Below, in pieces: positions 17,262 through 24,849 of a stretch of 64,000 bases of DNA; position 1 is the stretch's first letter; each line of letters begins with the position of its first letter. The stretch is from Sphingobacteriaceae bacterium (GTDB lineage: Bacteria > Bacteroidota > Bacteroidia > Sphingobacteriales > Sphingobacteriaceae). A program made the translations under genes and the position numbers. The stretch covers positions 1 through 64,000 of the forward strand of contig JACMJM010000064.1 in NCBI GenBank assembly GCA_014380615.1, given 5' to 3'. The notes beneath the pieces are model-generated. The model was not told where the DNA came from, did no database searches, and saw only the letters and a program-made list of their open reading frames with translations.

Positions 17262-19232
17262 CTAGTTAACTTTAGCTACCGCCGGTTTCTTCGCCGGAAC
17301 AGGTGTCTTTACCGGAGCCGTTCCGGGCTTTTTAGCAGTTCTTAACGAGGGTATAATTTCTTCTTTTGATGCAGGCCTGTCTTTGGGTTTCCAGATAAAT
17401 CCTTCGAGCATATCTTTTTCTTTTGGCACTTTCTCAATGGGATAGTAGTTACCCTCGGCCTTACGTACGAGCATTACATCTTTTACTCTATTGTCGGCAA
17501 AATCCAAACGCATCCGGCCACTTAAAGTTCGGTTAAGGCCCGAATAGACACTATCTTCGAGCGTGTAATAAATACTCTCCGCATTTCCATCCACAAGCAT
17601 CCGGTGAAGTCTGCTATTGTGAAAGAGCCCGGTCATTTTCTTTCCTTTAACCTGATTAAATTTGGTTGAGTCATTCTCCGTACTTACAATAAAACCGTCT
17701 TTTTTAAGCTGCATATTGTCGAGCTTCCTATTTTTTAGCTGAAGAAATATTGTATCCGCCGAAAGCTGTGATCCCTGGGTCCAGATCATCGGTTTTTGAA
17801 AACATCTGATTGTAGAATCAGAGTAGCTGTAAAACGCAGAATCTGATCTTGACTGTAAATCAGATTTGAAGATTTTCACCTTATGATATGCCAGAATAAT
17901 TCGGGTTCGGGTGGTATCTAAAGGGATTTTGATATTGCCGGCTGCATTCTTTAAAGAGTCTTTCGCGCTATTAATGCTGTCTTTTTTCGCTATCGCGATT
18001 GTAGAATCGATAGCCGCAACTTTATTTTTATCAGCAATTTTAACCTGATCGGGCTCCTTTTTCTTTTTAGGCTTTAATAAGCCGAAGAATCGTCGCTTAG
18101 GAGGATCTTTCACCGGCTCGACGGCAGGTGGCACCGAATCCTGAACGGCTGCGTTACCCGAAGCCGCGTTAATTGAAGCTGCTTTACCATTGTCTACCAC
18201 TGTGGCCCCCGGTTCCTCCCCTTCTACAATTACCGCCGCTTCCTCTTCAACCACCTCTGCGTCCGACTTTAGCTTTTCGCCGTCAAGAGGCACCAGATTA
18301 CGTAAAAAAATCAGTTTTGTAAGCAAAGTATCAGCGGTCATCCAAATGGTATCCACTTTTGCCGAATCTTCTTCAACAACCATCGTAACGTAAGCACTCC
18401 CGGTCATCAAAGCACTTTCATCCGCTTTGCGGTATATCCCTACATTTCCCTTCATTATGCTTTTTTGCTCGGTATCAACAAACGTTACATTTTTAATCGC
18501 TTTACCGAATCCCGCGCGTTCATCATAATATAAACTATCACCTTTTAAGGTCTTAGTGCCGTCTTTATACAAATTCTTCTTCCCGAACCAGGCTCTGTTA
18601 TTCTCCGTGTCATATCGTCCATTCTCGGTATATAGAGTGGTTTTATCACTTTTATTCAAAATATTGGTAGGGCCGTAGAAGTATGAAATTTTACTCAGAG
18701 AATTATACCTCAAGGTATCGGTTTTCATCAAAACATCAGGGTTGTTTACCACAACATTATAGCGAAAATAGGCATCGCTGGTAGTGCCGAAATAATAGCC
18801 GTTTTTACTGGTAATTACCGTGGGTGGATTATTCACCTGGCCGCCGCCCGTGTAGGTTCCGATTCGGGTACCCAGATTATAAGTAAGATAATTTGTTGTA
18901 AGCGTTGATGTTTTATCAACCAGCCGCACGTTTCCGGTAAGGAGTGCCAGTTTGGTATTTCCGTCATAATTAAGCTCATCAGAATAAACTATTGTTCCGT
19001 TACTTTGGGTAATTACCACATTACCAAATGCGTCAAACGCATTGGCGGCATTATTAAAGTAAGCACTATCTGCCGATAAGGTAGTACCGTCTTGGGCAAA
19101 TACAGGCTTAATAACACGCAGATCGCTTTTACGCGGCGATAACGATTGAGATTGCACCAATTGAACCGTACTCTGCGCAGAAACACCAAGTGCAGAAAGG
19201 ATTAAAAAATATATAAAGAGTATTTTCCTCAC
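17262..19232 (-). CDS. OstA/LptA-like outer-membrane biogenesis protein
   Basis: 656 residues starting with GTG at 19232, and a signal peptide (MRKILFIYFLILSALGVSAQ). The N-terminal two thirds show the repeated beta-strand pattern of the OstA/LptA jelly-roll family: DSAYFNNAANAFDAFGNVVI, TLTTNYLTYNLGTRIGTYTGG, LYTENGRYDTENNRAWF and similar units. A low-complexity Ala/Val/Pro/Lys segment (about residues 330-430) interrupts it, and more OstA-like strands follow. The C-terminal tail is rich in Pro, Ala and Lys. Family members handle lipopolysaccharide in the periplasm. A TAATTTTG box lies 4 nt before the GTG. Confidence 0.85.
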   Translation of the reverse strand: MRKILFIYFLILSALGVSAQSTVQLVQSQSLSPRKSDLRVIKPVFAQDGTTLSADSAYFNNAANAFDAFGNVVITQSNGTIVYSDELNYDGNTKLALLTGNVRLVDKTSTLTTNYLTYNLGTRIGTYTGGGQVNNPPTVITSKNGYYFGTTSDAYFRYNVVVNNPDVLMKTDTLRYNSLSKISYFYGPTNILNKSDKTTLYTENGRYDTENNRAWFGKKNLYKDGTKTLKGDSLYYDERAGFGKAIKNVTFVDTEQKSIMKGNVGIYRKADESALMTGSAYVTMVVEEDSAKVDTIWMTADTLLTKLIFLRNLVPLDGEKLKSDAEVVEEEAAVIVEGEEPGATVVDNGKAASINAASGNAAVQDSVPPAVEPVKDPPKRRFFGLLKPKKKKEPDQVKIADKNKVAAIDSTIAIAKKDSINSAKDSLKNAAGNIKIPLDTTRTRIILAYHKVKIFKSDLQSRSDSAFYSYSDSTIRCFQKPMIWTQGSQLSADTIFLQLKNRKLDNMQLKKDGFIVSTENDSTKFNQVKGKKMTGLFHNSRLHRMLVDGNAESIYYTLEDSVYSGLNRTLSGRMRLDFADNRVKDVMLVRKAEGNYYPIEKVPKEKDMLEGFIWKPKDRPASKEEIIPSLRTAKKPGTAPVKTPVPAKKPAVAKVN

Positions 19233-19236
19233 GCCG

Positions 19237-19244
19237 CAAAATTA
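19237..19244 (-). promoter_or_regulatory. -7 box adjacent to the GTG start of the OstA-like gene
   Basis: The minus strand reads TAATTTTG from 19244 to 19237, followed after 4 nt by the GTG start at 19232. The spacing equals that at cysS and tilS, so a leaderless mRNA is likely. It supports GTG as the true start. Confidence 0.5.
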
Positions 19245-19317
19245 GTTTTTTATAACCATCTAACTACACCCGGGCCGTTAAAGTATGTTAAAGCATTAAA
19301 TACAAGATATATTTAGA

Positions 19318-19325
19318 TAATTTTG
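19318..19325 (+). promoter_or_regulatory. -7 box adjacent to the tilS start
   Basis: TAATTTTG lies 4 nt before the tilS ATG at 19330. It is the divergent counterpart of the box before the OstA-like gene, so two very short-leader promoters face away from each other within about 100 bp. Confidence 0.5.
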
Positions 19326-19329
19326 ACAA

Positions 19330-20679
19330 ATGTTACCTCTCCACAGATTCATATCTTTTATTGAGCAGAACAACCTGTTCGCGGCAGATGAGAAGGTATT
19401 GCTGGCCGTAAGCGGCGGAAAAGATTCGGTTTTAATGGCGCATTTATTTAACGAAGCGAAATTTAGCTTTGGCATTGCTCATTGCAACTTCGGGTTAAGA
19501 GCCGATGAATCTGATGAAGACGAAAACTTTACACGCAGGCTGGCAGAACAGTTTAAAGTTGAGTTTTACCATATCCGCTTCGAAACAGAAACTTATGCAA
19601 AAGCCAATCAATTATCCATTCAAATGGCTGCAAGGAAATTGCGTTACGATTGGTTCGAAACTATTCGAAAGGAAAATAACTACGACTATATCGCACTTGC
19701 TCACCATCAAAGCGATACAACAGAAACGGTTCTGTTAAATTTGGTAAGGGGAACGGGAATTGCGGGCTTGCACGGCATTTTACCAAAAAGAGGAAAGCTG
19801 ATCCGCCCGCTATTGTTTCTTAAAAGAGATGAGATTGATCCTATCGTAAATCAAAACCAATTTCCTTTTCGGGAAGACAGCTCGAATTCTTTGGCGAAAT
19901 ATGCCAGAAACAAACTCAGGCTGGAAGTAATTCCAAGGCTCAAAGAGCTAAACCCATTTTTGGAAAATACGTTTGAGAGCAATACCCGGAGATTTAAGGA
20001 GCTGGAAGATTTTTTAAATCTCCAAACATCCGCTTTGCGCGAAGAAATTTTCGAAAATCTCCCCTCGGGAAATATTCAGATTTCATTAGAAAAATTAAAA
20101 GCACTGCAACCACGGAAACTTTTGCTCTACGAATTATTCAGGCTCTATAACTTTTCCGAAAGTGTGCTGGAAGACCTCGCAGATTCATGGGAGGGCCAAC
20201 CGGGTAAGATTTTTGAATCGGGTACGCATCGTTTATTGCTCGACAGAAATGCGCTGATACTTTCCCAAATAGCGGCAGGTACTATATCCCCTAAATTAAT
20301 CAACCCGGATGAGGTTTTAGTGCGATGGGGAAAATTTCAATTCCGTATAGAGGATACAGATGCTGCCAGGCTTCAGGCGGGCATTTCAAATAATACCGCT
20401 TTTTTTGATAAAGCCCTGTTACATTTTCCGTTGATTTTGCGTCAATGGGATACCGGCGATTATTTTTACCCGTTCGGGATGAAAGGGAAGAAAAAATTAA
20501 GTGACTTTTTTACAGGATTGAAAATACCCCTTACTTTGAAATCGAATATCCCGGTTTTGGTAAACGGCAACGGCGATATTTTATGGGTAGCGGGTTACCG
20601 GTCTGATGAACGCTATAAAGTTACCCCGCAGACAAAAAAAGTTATTATATTCGAAAAGCAAAACACACATGAATACTAA
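19330..20679 (+). CDS. tilS: tRNA(Ile)-lysidine synthetase
   Basis: A 449-residue TilS, which converts C34 of the CAU-anticodon tRNA-Ile to lysidine with ATP. The N-terminal PP-loop is VLLAVSGGKDSVLMAHL (SGGKDS at residues 28-33). Family motifs are IAHCNFGLRADESDEDE, YDYIALAHHQSDTTETVLLNL and FREDSSN. The C-terminal recognition domains follow, with RQWDTGDYFYPFGMKGKKKLSDFF, the typical TilS C-domain signature. Length fits full-length bacterial TilS. The stop overlaps the next start by 11 nt. Confidence 0.97.
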   Translation: MLPLHRFISFIEQNNLFAADEKVLLAVSGGKDSVLMAHLFNEAKFSFGIAHCNFGLRADESDEDENFTRRLAEQFKVEFYHIRFETETYAKANQLSIQMAARKLRYDWFETIRKENNYDYIALAHHQSDTTETVLLNLVRGTGIAGLHGILPKRGKLIRPLLFLKRDEIDPIVNQNQFPFREDSSNSLAKYARNKLRLEVIPRLKELNPFLENTFESNTRRFKELEDFLNLQTSALREEIFENLPSGNIQISLEKLKALQPRKLLLYELFRLYNFSESVLEDLADSWEGQPGKIFESGTHRLLLDRNALILSQIAAGTISPKLINPDEVLVRWGKFQFRIEDTDAARLQAGISNNTAFFDKALLHFPLILRQWDTGDYFYPFGMKGKKKLSDFFTGLKIPLTLKSNIPVLVNGNGDILWVAGYRSDERYKVTPQTKKVIIFEKQNTHEY

Positions 20680-21151
20680 ACCCATATTTACCGAAAAACA
20701 ATATTTGGGAAGGGATTTTAACCGGATCAGTATTCGCGTGGTGATGATTCTTTTTGCCTTTACAGCATATTTTGTTACCGAAAACAGAGACCGGAACGGC
20801 GACCTGTTCCTGATTGTAGGCTTCGGGATCCTGATAGTTTCTATCCTGATGCTTTTTATGGTTCATTACCGAACTACCGTGCAGAATAAAAGTTTAATTC
20901 TGGACGGACTATGGACTACTAAACTCGTAAAGATTGATTTAAACAGTATCGTAAAAGTTGAAAAAAGACCCTATAGTTCTTACATGCTTAATAATCCGGT
21001 ATACAACCTGCATCAAAAAGGGAAAATAAGGTTTTATGCCGGTGGGAAAGATGCTGTGGGCCTTACGGATAGAGACGGGCTCGAATACATTATCGGAACC
21101 CAGTGCCCTGATGATCTTGAAAAAGCGATTTTAGAAGAGATAAAGAAATAG
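20669..21151 (+). CDS. Small membrane protein with PH-like cytosolic part, unknown function
   Basis: The ATG at 20669 gives 160 residues; longer in-frame starts would lie deep inside tilS and look unnatural. Two hydrophobic helices lie at about residues 18-35 (SIRVVMILFAFTAYFV) and 44-64 (LFLIVGFGILIVSILMLFMV). The rest is a soluble beta-rich domain (TTVQNKSLILDGLWTTKLV, then VKIDLNSIVKVEKRPY). It resembles membrane-anchored bacterial PH-like proteins, but this assignment is weak. It overlaps tilS by 11 nt, indicating translational coupling. Confidence 0.75.
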   Translation: MNTKPIFTEKQYLGRDFNRISIRVVMILFAFTAYFVTENRDRNGDLFLIVGFGILIVSILMLFMVHYRTTVQNKSLILDGLWTTKLVKIDLNSIVKVEKRPYSSYMLNNPVYNLHQKGKIRFYAGGKDAVGLTDRDGLEYIIGTQCPDDLEKAILEEIKK

Positions 21152-21153
21152 AA

Positions 21154-21181
21154 CTTTTGGAAAGCCTGAGCCTTCCAAAAG
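21154..21181. terminator. Bidirectional hairpin between convergent genes
   Basis: CTTTTGGAA and TTCCAAAAG form a perfect 9-bp stem around a 10-nt loop that can itself pair (AGC/GC). It sits directly after the plus-strand stop codon (21151) and just before the stop of the minus-strand oxygenase (21190). Confidence 0.6.
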
Positions 21182-21189
21182 CAAATGCT

Positions 21190-22152
21190 TTACATTTTCA
21201 ATCCAATCTCCCGTAGTCGTTCATCCAAATATTCTCCGGCAGTCATATCCGAATAAATTTTAGGATGCGCCTCATCCACACAAATATCCAGACAAGTTAA
21301 GTCCATTTTTGATTTTGGGTGCAGAAAGAAAGGCACCGAATAACGTGATGTTTTCATCAGTTCCCTGGGCGGATTTACCACCCTGTGCGTAGTCGACTTT
21401 AGCTTGTTATTGGTTAAACGCTGCAGCATATCGCCAACATTTACAACAATATCCTCACCCTGAGCTTTAACCGGAAACCATTCGCCGTTTACGGTAAAAA
21501 CTTCAAGCCCGTCGGCACTTGCACCAATCAATAATGTAATTAAGTTGATATCCTCATGCGCACCAGCACGCACCGCATCTGGCGGAAGCGAATCGGGATT
21601 TGTAATCGGGAAATAATGAATGCCCCGCAAAATCGAATTCCCATTATGAACCTTATCAGCAAAGTAATTTTCATCCAGGCCGAGAAAAACTGAAATAGCT
21701 TTTAACAGATTTACACCGGCAAATTCCAGCTTCTCGTAAACCTCTTTGGTAACCTCATTAAATCTCGAAAGTTCGTCTACAATTACATTATCGGGATACT
21801 CTTCCTTAACGGGATCGCTATCGCTAACGGTTTGTCCCCTTTGCCAAAACTCCTTTAAATCGGGGGTTTTTGAGTCTTTGGCTTTCTCTTTTCCCTTGCT
21901 GGTATAGCCACGCTGCCCTGCCAGCTCTGGCTTTTCGTATTTAAGCTTGATGTCATCGGGCAGATCGAAAAACTTCTTAACTTCAGTATAAAGCTCCCGC
22001 ATCAGGCTTGCGGATAGCCCGTGATTAGCGATGGTTACAAAACCTGTGTCGGTAAATGCTCGTCCTATATCATCCGAGAATTTCTTCTTTTGCTCAGGAG
22101 TTCCTTTAAGATAATTGTTTAAATCAAGGCGAGGGATGTTTACTTCTGTCAT
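21190..22152 (-). CDS. Isopenicillin N synthase-like 2OG-Fe(II) oxygenase
   Basis: A 320-residue non-heme iron dioxygenase. The N-terminal DIOX_N region is MTEVNIPRLDLNNYLKGT..., with GFVTIANHGLSASLMREL. The iron-binding HxD is in AGAHEDINLITLL and the distal His in STTHRVVNPP. The 2-oxoglutarate-binding Arg-x-Ser is RYSVPFFLHP. The substrate cannot be inferred; members of this subfamily are widespread in Bacteroidota and are usually annotated only as isopenicillin N synthase-like. It stands alone, divergent from nothing nearby, with the DoxX-like gene 49 nt upstream on the same strand. Confidence 0.9.
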   Translation of the reverse strand: MTEVNIPRLDLNNYLKGTPEQKKKFSDDIGRAFTDTGFVTIANHGLSASLMRELYTEVKKFFDLPDDIKLKYEKPELAGQRGYTSKGKEKAKDSKTPDLKEFWQRGQTVSDSDPVKEEYPDNVIVDELSRFNEVTKEVYEKLEFAGVNLLKAISVFLGLDENYFADKVHNGNSILRGIHYFPITNPDSLPPDAVRAGAHEDINLITLLIGASADGLEVFTVNGEWFPVKAQGEDIVVNVGDMLQRLTNNKLKSTTHRVVNPPRELMKTSRYSVPFFLHPKSKMDLTCLDICVDEAHPKIYSDMTAGEYLDERLREIGLKM

Positions 22153-22200
22153 AATTAAAGATACAAGGTAAATTGTAGAACGGTGTGAAAAATAAATTGT

Positions 22201-22575
22201 TTATCTCAAAGGTTTTGTAAACAAAAAGGCCCACCAAATCAGGAATAGTTGTAGTGGTAAACGGATGGCTGTTACCCATGTTTGCGGATGTTCAGAGTTA
22301 AGGTAGTTCACGAACATCTGGATATTCGCGGGGAATACCGCAACTAATAATGCGATTATCCCGAAGGCACCGAATCTGCGTGTTTTCGGAAATAACAAAC
22401 TGATAGAAAGTAAAATTTCACAGATGCCGCTTAGAATAATCAGTTCTTTATGACAACACAACCACGTCGGCGTAATCTTCGAATACCAGTGTGGATTGAT
22501 GAAATGATTTAAGCCTGCCAGCAAGTACACTGCTGACATGATATATAAAGAAATCCGCTTTTTACTGATAGTCAT
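22201..22575 (-). CDS. DoxX-like small membrane protein
   Basis: 124 residues from the ATG at 22575; an in-frame extension to 22623 lacks a natural start context. Four hydrophobic helices are visible (LYIMSAVYLLAGLNHF, LIILSGICEILLSISLLF, FGAFGIIALLVAVFPANI, LPLQLFLIWWAFLF). The motif AGLNHFINPHWYSKITPTWL is typical of DoxX-like proteins of Bacteroidota. DoxX/SURF4-like proteins have been linked to quinone or thiosulfate redox steps, but the function of this subgroup is open. Its position beside the sulfite reductase operon is suggestive but on the opposite strand. Confidence 0.8.
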   Translation of the reverse strand: MTISKKRISLYIMSAVYLLAGLNHFINPHWYSKITPTWLCCHKELIILSGICEILLSISLLFPKTRRFGAFGIIALLVAVFPANIQMFVNYLNSEHPQTWVTAIRLPLQLFLIWWAFLFTKPLR

Positions 22576-22698
22576 TGAGTATTGTAAATATCTCCATTTA
22601 GGTCGGGCAATTTTCAACAGCAAATAGTATTGCGAGATTGTTTACACCTATCTGACAGCTTGACTACAAATTAATTTTCAAAAAAAGTGCTTTTTACG

Positions 22699-22730
22699 TA
22701 TTATTGCAGCTTAAACTATTAACTCTATAG
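22699..22730 (+). promoter_or_regulatory. Promoter box and shared 14-bp motif before the sulfite reductase
   Basis: TATTATTG (22699-22706) is a possible -7 element. Eleven bases downstream is TATTAACTCTATAG (22717-22730), which matches 12 of 14 positions of a box in front of the Rrf2 gene (26385-26398). It lies in the presumed 5' untranslated region 3 nt before the ATG and could be the Rrf2 operator. Confidence 0.4.
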
Positions 22731-22733
22731 GAA

Positions 22734-24836
22734 ATGCAAAGTTTTAGGACTGAATTAGAGAATCCGATTGTAGAAAAAGACATTATCGAACTGGAAAAGA
22801 AGATTCGGATGTTTCGTGAGGGTGAACTTCATGAAGAAAAATTCAGAAGCTTAAGACTGGCTCGCGGTGTTTACGGACAACGTCAGCCGGGAGTTCAAAT
22901 GGTACGTATAAAATTACCATACGGAAAAGTTACGACGAAACAGTTGGAGCGTATTTCGGACGTATCTGATAATTTCGCTACCGGAAACCTGCATATCACC
23001 ACCCGTCAGGATATACAATTACACTTTGTGAGTTTGGAGCGCACACCCGAACTGTGGGCCGAACTTGAAAAAGATTCAGTAACGCTTCGCGAGGCTTGCG
23101 GAAATACAGTAAGAAACGTTACCGCATCATCAATGGCCGGGGTAGATCCCAACGAGCCTTTTGATGTAACCCCATACGCTCACGCATTTTTCGAGTACCT
23201 GTTAAGAAACCCTATCTGCCAGGATATGGGGCGTAAATTTAAAATCGCGTTTTCATCATCCGAAAAAGACACTGGCTATGCCTTTATTCATGATTTAGGA
23301 TTTGTTCCTAAAATTAAAATTGAGAACGGGAAAGAAGTACGCGGCTTTAAAATAATGTTTGGCGGAGGTTTAGGTTCTCAGCCGCACCTTGCGGAAGTGG
23401 CTTCGGAATTTGTTCACGAAGATCATATTATTCCTTTTGCCGAATCCATCATCAGAGTTTTTGACCGTTACGGCGAACGTGCGAAACGGAACAAGGCCCG
23501 TATGAAATACCTTATTCAGGAAATGGGCAGAGAAACGCTGCTAGAACTCGCTGAGAAAGAACGCCTTGCGTTAAAATCTAAAGTTTATAAAATAGACAGA
23601 AGCGTAGGCGCCGATTTCGCTCTTCCCGCCGGAACTGTCCCGATTTTGGAAATTTCCAATCCGCTGAAATACGAGCAGTGGTTAAAAACAAATATCTACC
23701 CTCAGAAACAAGAAGGCTTCGTATCCGTTGGTGTGAGGATTCAGAACGGAGACATTAAAACACCTGTAGCCAGAAAAGTAATTGCCATTGTTCGTGAGGT
23801 AGCGGCTGATGATATTCGATTAACTAATAACCAGGGAATGATGCTTCGCTTTGTTAAGCACGAAAGCCTTCCTTATTTATTCGAAAAATTAAATGAACTC
23901 GGTTTAGCTACGCCCGGCTTCGAAAGTGTGGCCGATATTACTTCGTGCCCCGGAACCGACACCTGTAACCTAGGCATTTCGAACAGTACCGGTATTACCC
24001 GCGAGCTTGAAAAAGTTCTGCATCAGGAATACCCCGACCTGATCTACAATAAAGACATCACCATTAAGATAAGCGGCTGTATCAATGCCTGCGGCCAGCA
24101 TGCTATGGCAGCTATAGGCTTTCATGGTTCAAGCATGAAAATCGGGGCACTGGTTGCGCCTGCTTTACAGGTTCTTTTAGGTGGCGGCCCTACCGGCGAC
24201 GGGCATGGTGTTGCTTCTGAGAAAATTGTAAAAGTTCCAAGTAAACGCGGGCCGGAAGTTTTGAGAACCGTATTAGCGGATTACCAGCAAAATGCGCTGG
24301 AAGGCGAGTTGTTTAATCAATATTACACCCGCCAGGGCAAAATTTACTTCTACGACCTTTTACATCCGCTTGCAACGCACGACAATATTACTCCCGATGA
24401 TTTTATAGATTGGGAGCAAACCGAAGCTTATAAACCGGCAATCGGAATAGGCGAATGCGCCAGCGTGATGATTGATTTGATAGCTACGCTGTTATTGGAA
24501 GCTGAGGAAAAACTCCAGAACGCCGATTCATCATTTGCGGCCGGAGAATATTCGGATGCTATTTATTACGCCTATACAGGATTTATTCATTCGGCGAAAG
24601 CACTTTTAGTATCTGAAGATAAGAAGACGAATACCCAGGCCGGAATTGTAAAGGATTTTGAAGAGTATTTTGTTGCTTCCGGAAAAATCAAGCTTGATGT
24701 TAGTTTTCCTGAATTGGTTTATCAGCTCAACACACAAGAGCCCGGAAGAGAATTCGCTGAATATTATGTTAACCAGTCCAAGCTTTTCAATCAGCAACTT
24801 ACGGCATATCGTAATGCGCAGTTAACTACTCAATAA
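22734..24836 (+). CDS. Ferredoxin-type siroheme sulfite/nitrite reductase with C-terminal HEPN-like domain
   Basis: 700 residues. Residues 1-560 form the duplicated NIR_SIR structure: ferredoxin-like half (RLARGVYGQRQPGVQMVRIKLPYG, TGNLHITTRQDIQLHFV) and siroheme/4Fe-4S sites (ITSCPGTDTCNLGISNS near 405, IKISGCINACGQHAM near 450), which carry the four cluster Cys. It should reduce sulfite to sulfide with six electrons. Residues 575-695 are a helical domain like HEPN (EAEEKLQNADSSFAAGEYSD, AIYYAYTGFIHSAKALL). The RNase-type R-x(4-6)-H motif of HEPN toxins is not seen, so this domain probably binds something rather than cuts RNA. The siroheme synthase fusion starts 13 nt downstream. Confidence 0.92.
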   Translation: MQSFRTELENPIVEKDIIELEKKIRMFREGELHEEKFRSLRLARGVYGQRQPGVQMVRIKLPYGKVTTKQLERISDVSDNFATGNLHITTRQDIQLHFVSLERTPELWAELEKDSVTLREACGNTVRNVTASSMAGVDPNEPFDVTPYAHAFFEYLLRNPICQDMGRKFKIAFSSSEKDTGYAFIHDLGFVPKIKIENGKEVRGFKIMFGGGLGSQPHLAEVASEFVHEDHIIPFAESIIRVFDRYGERAKRNKARMKYLIQEMGRETLLELAEKERLALKSKVYKIDRSVGADFALPAGTVPILEISNPLKYEQWLKTNIYPQKQEGFVSVGVRIQNGDIKTPVARKVIAIVREVAADDIRLTNNQGMMLRFVKHESLPYLFEKLNELGLATPGFESVADITSCPGTDTCNLGISNSTGITRELEKVLHQEYPDLIYNKDITIKISGCINACGQHAMAAIGFHGSSMKIGALVAPALQVLLGGGPTGDGHGVASEKIVKVPSKRGPEVLRTVLADYQQNALEGELFNQYYTRQGKIYFYDLLHPLATHDNITPDDFIDWEQTEAYKPAIGIGECASVMIDLIATLLLEAEEKLQNADSSFAAGEYSDAIYYAYTGFIHSAKALLVSEDKKTNTQAGIVKDFEEYFVASGKIKLDVSFPELVYQLNTQEPGREFAEYYVNQSKLFNQQLTAYRNAQLTTQ

Positions 24837-24849
24837 AGATTAGCTATCT

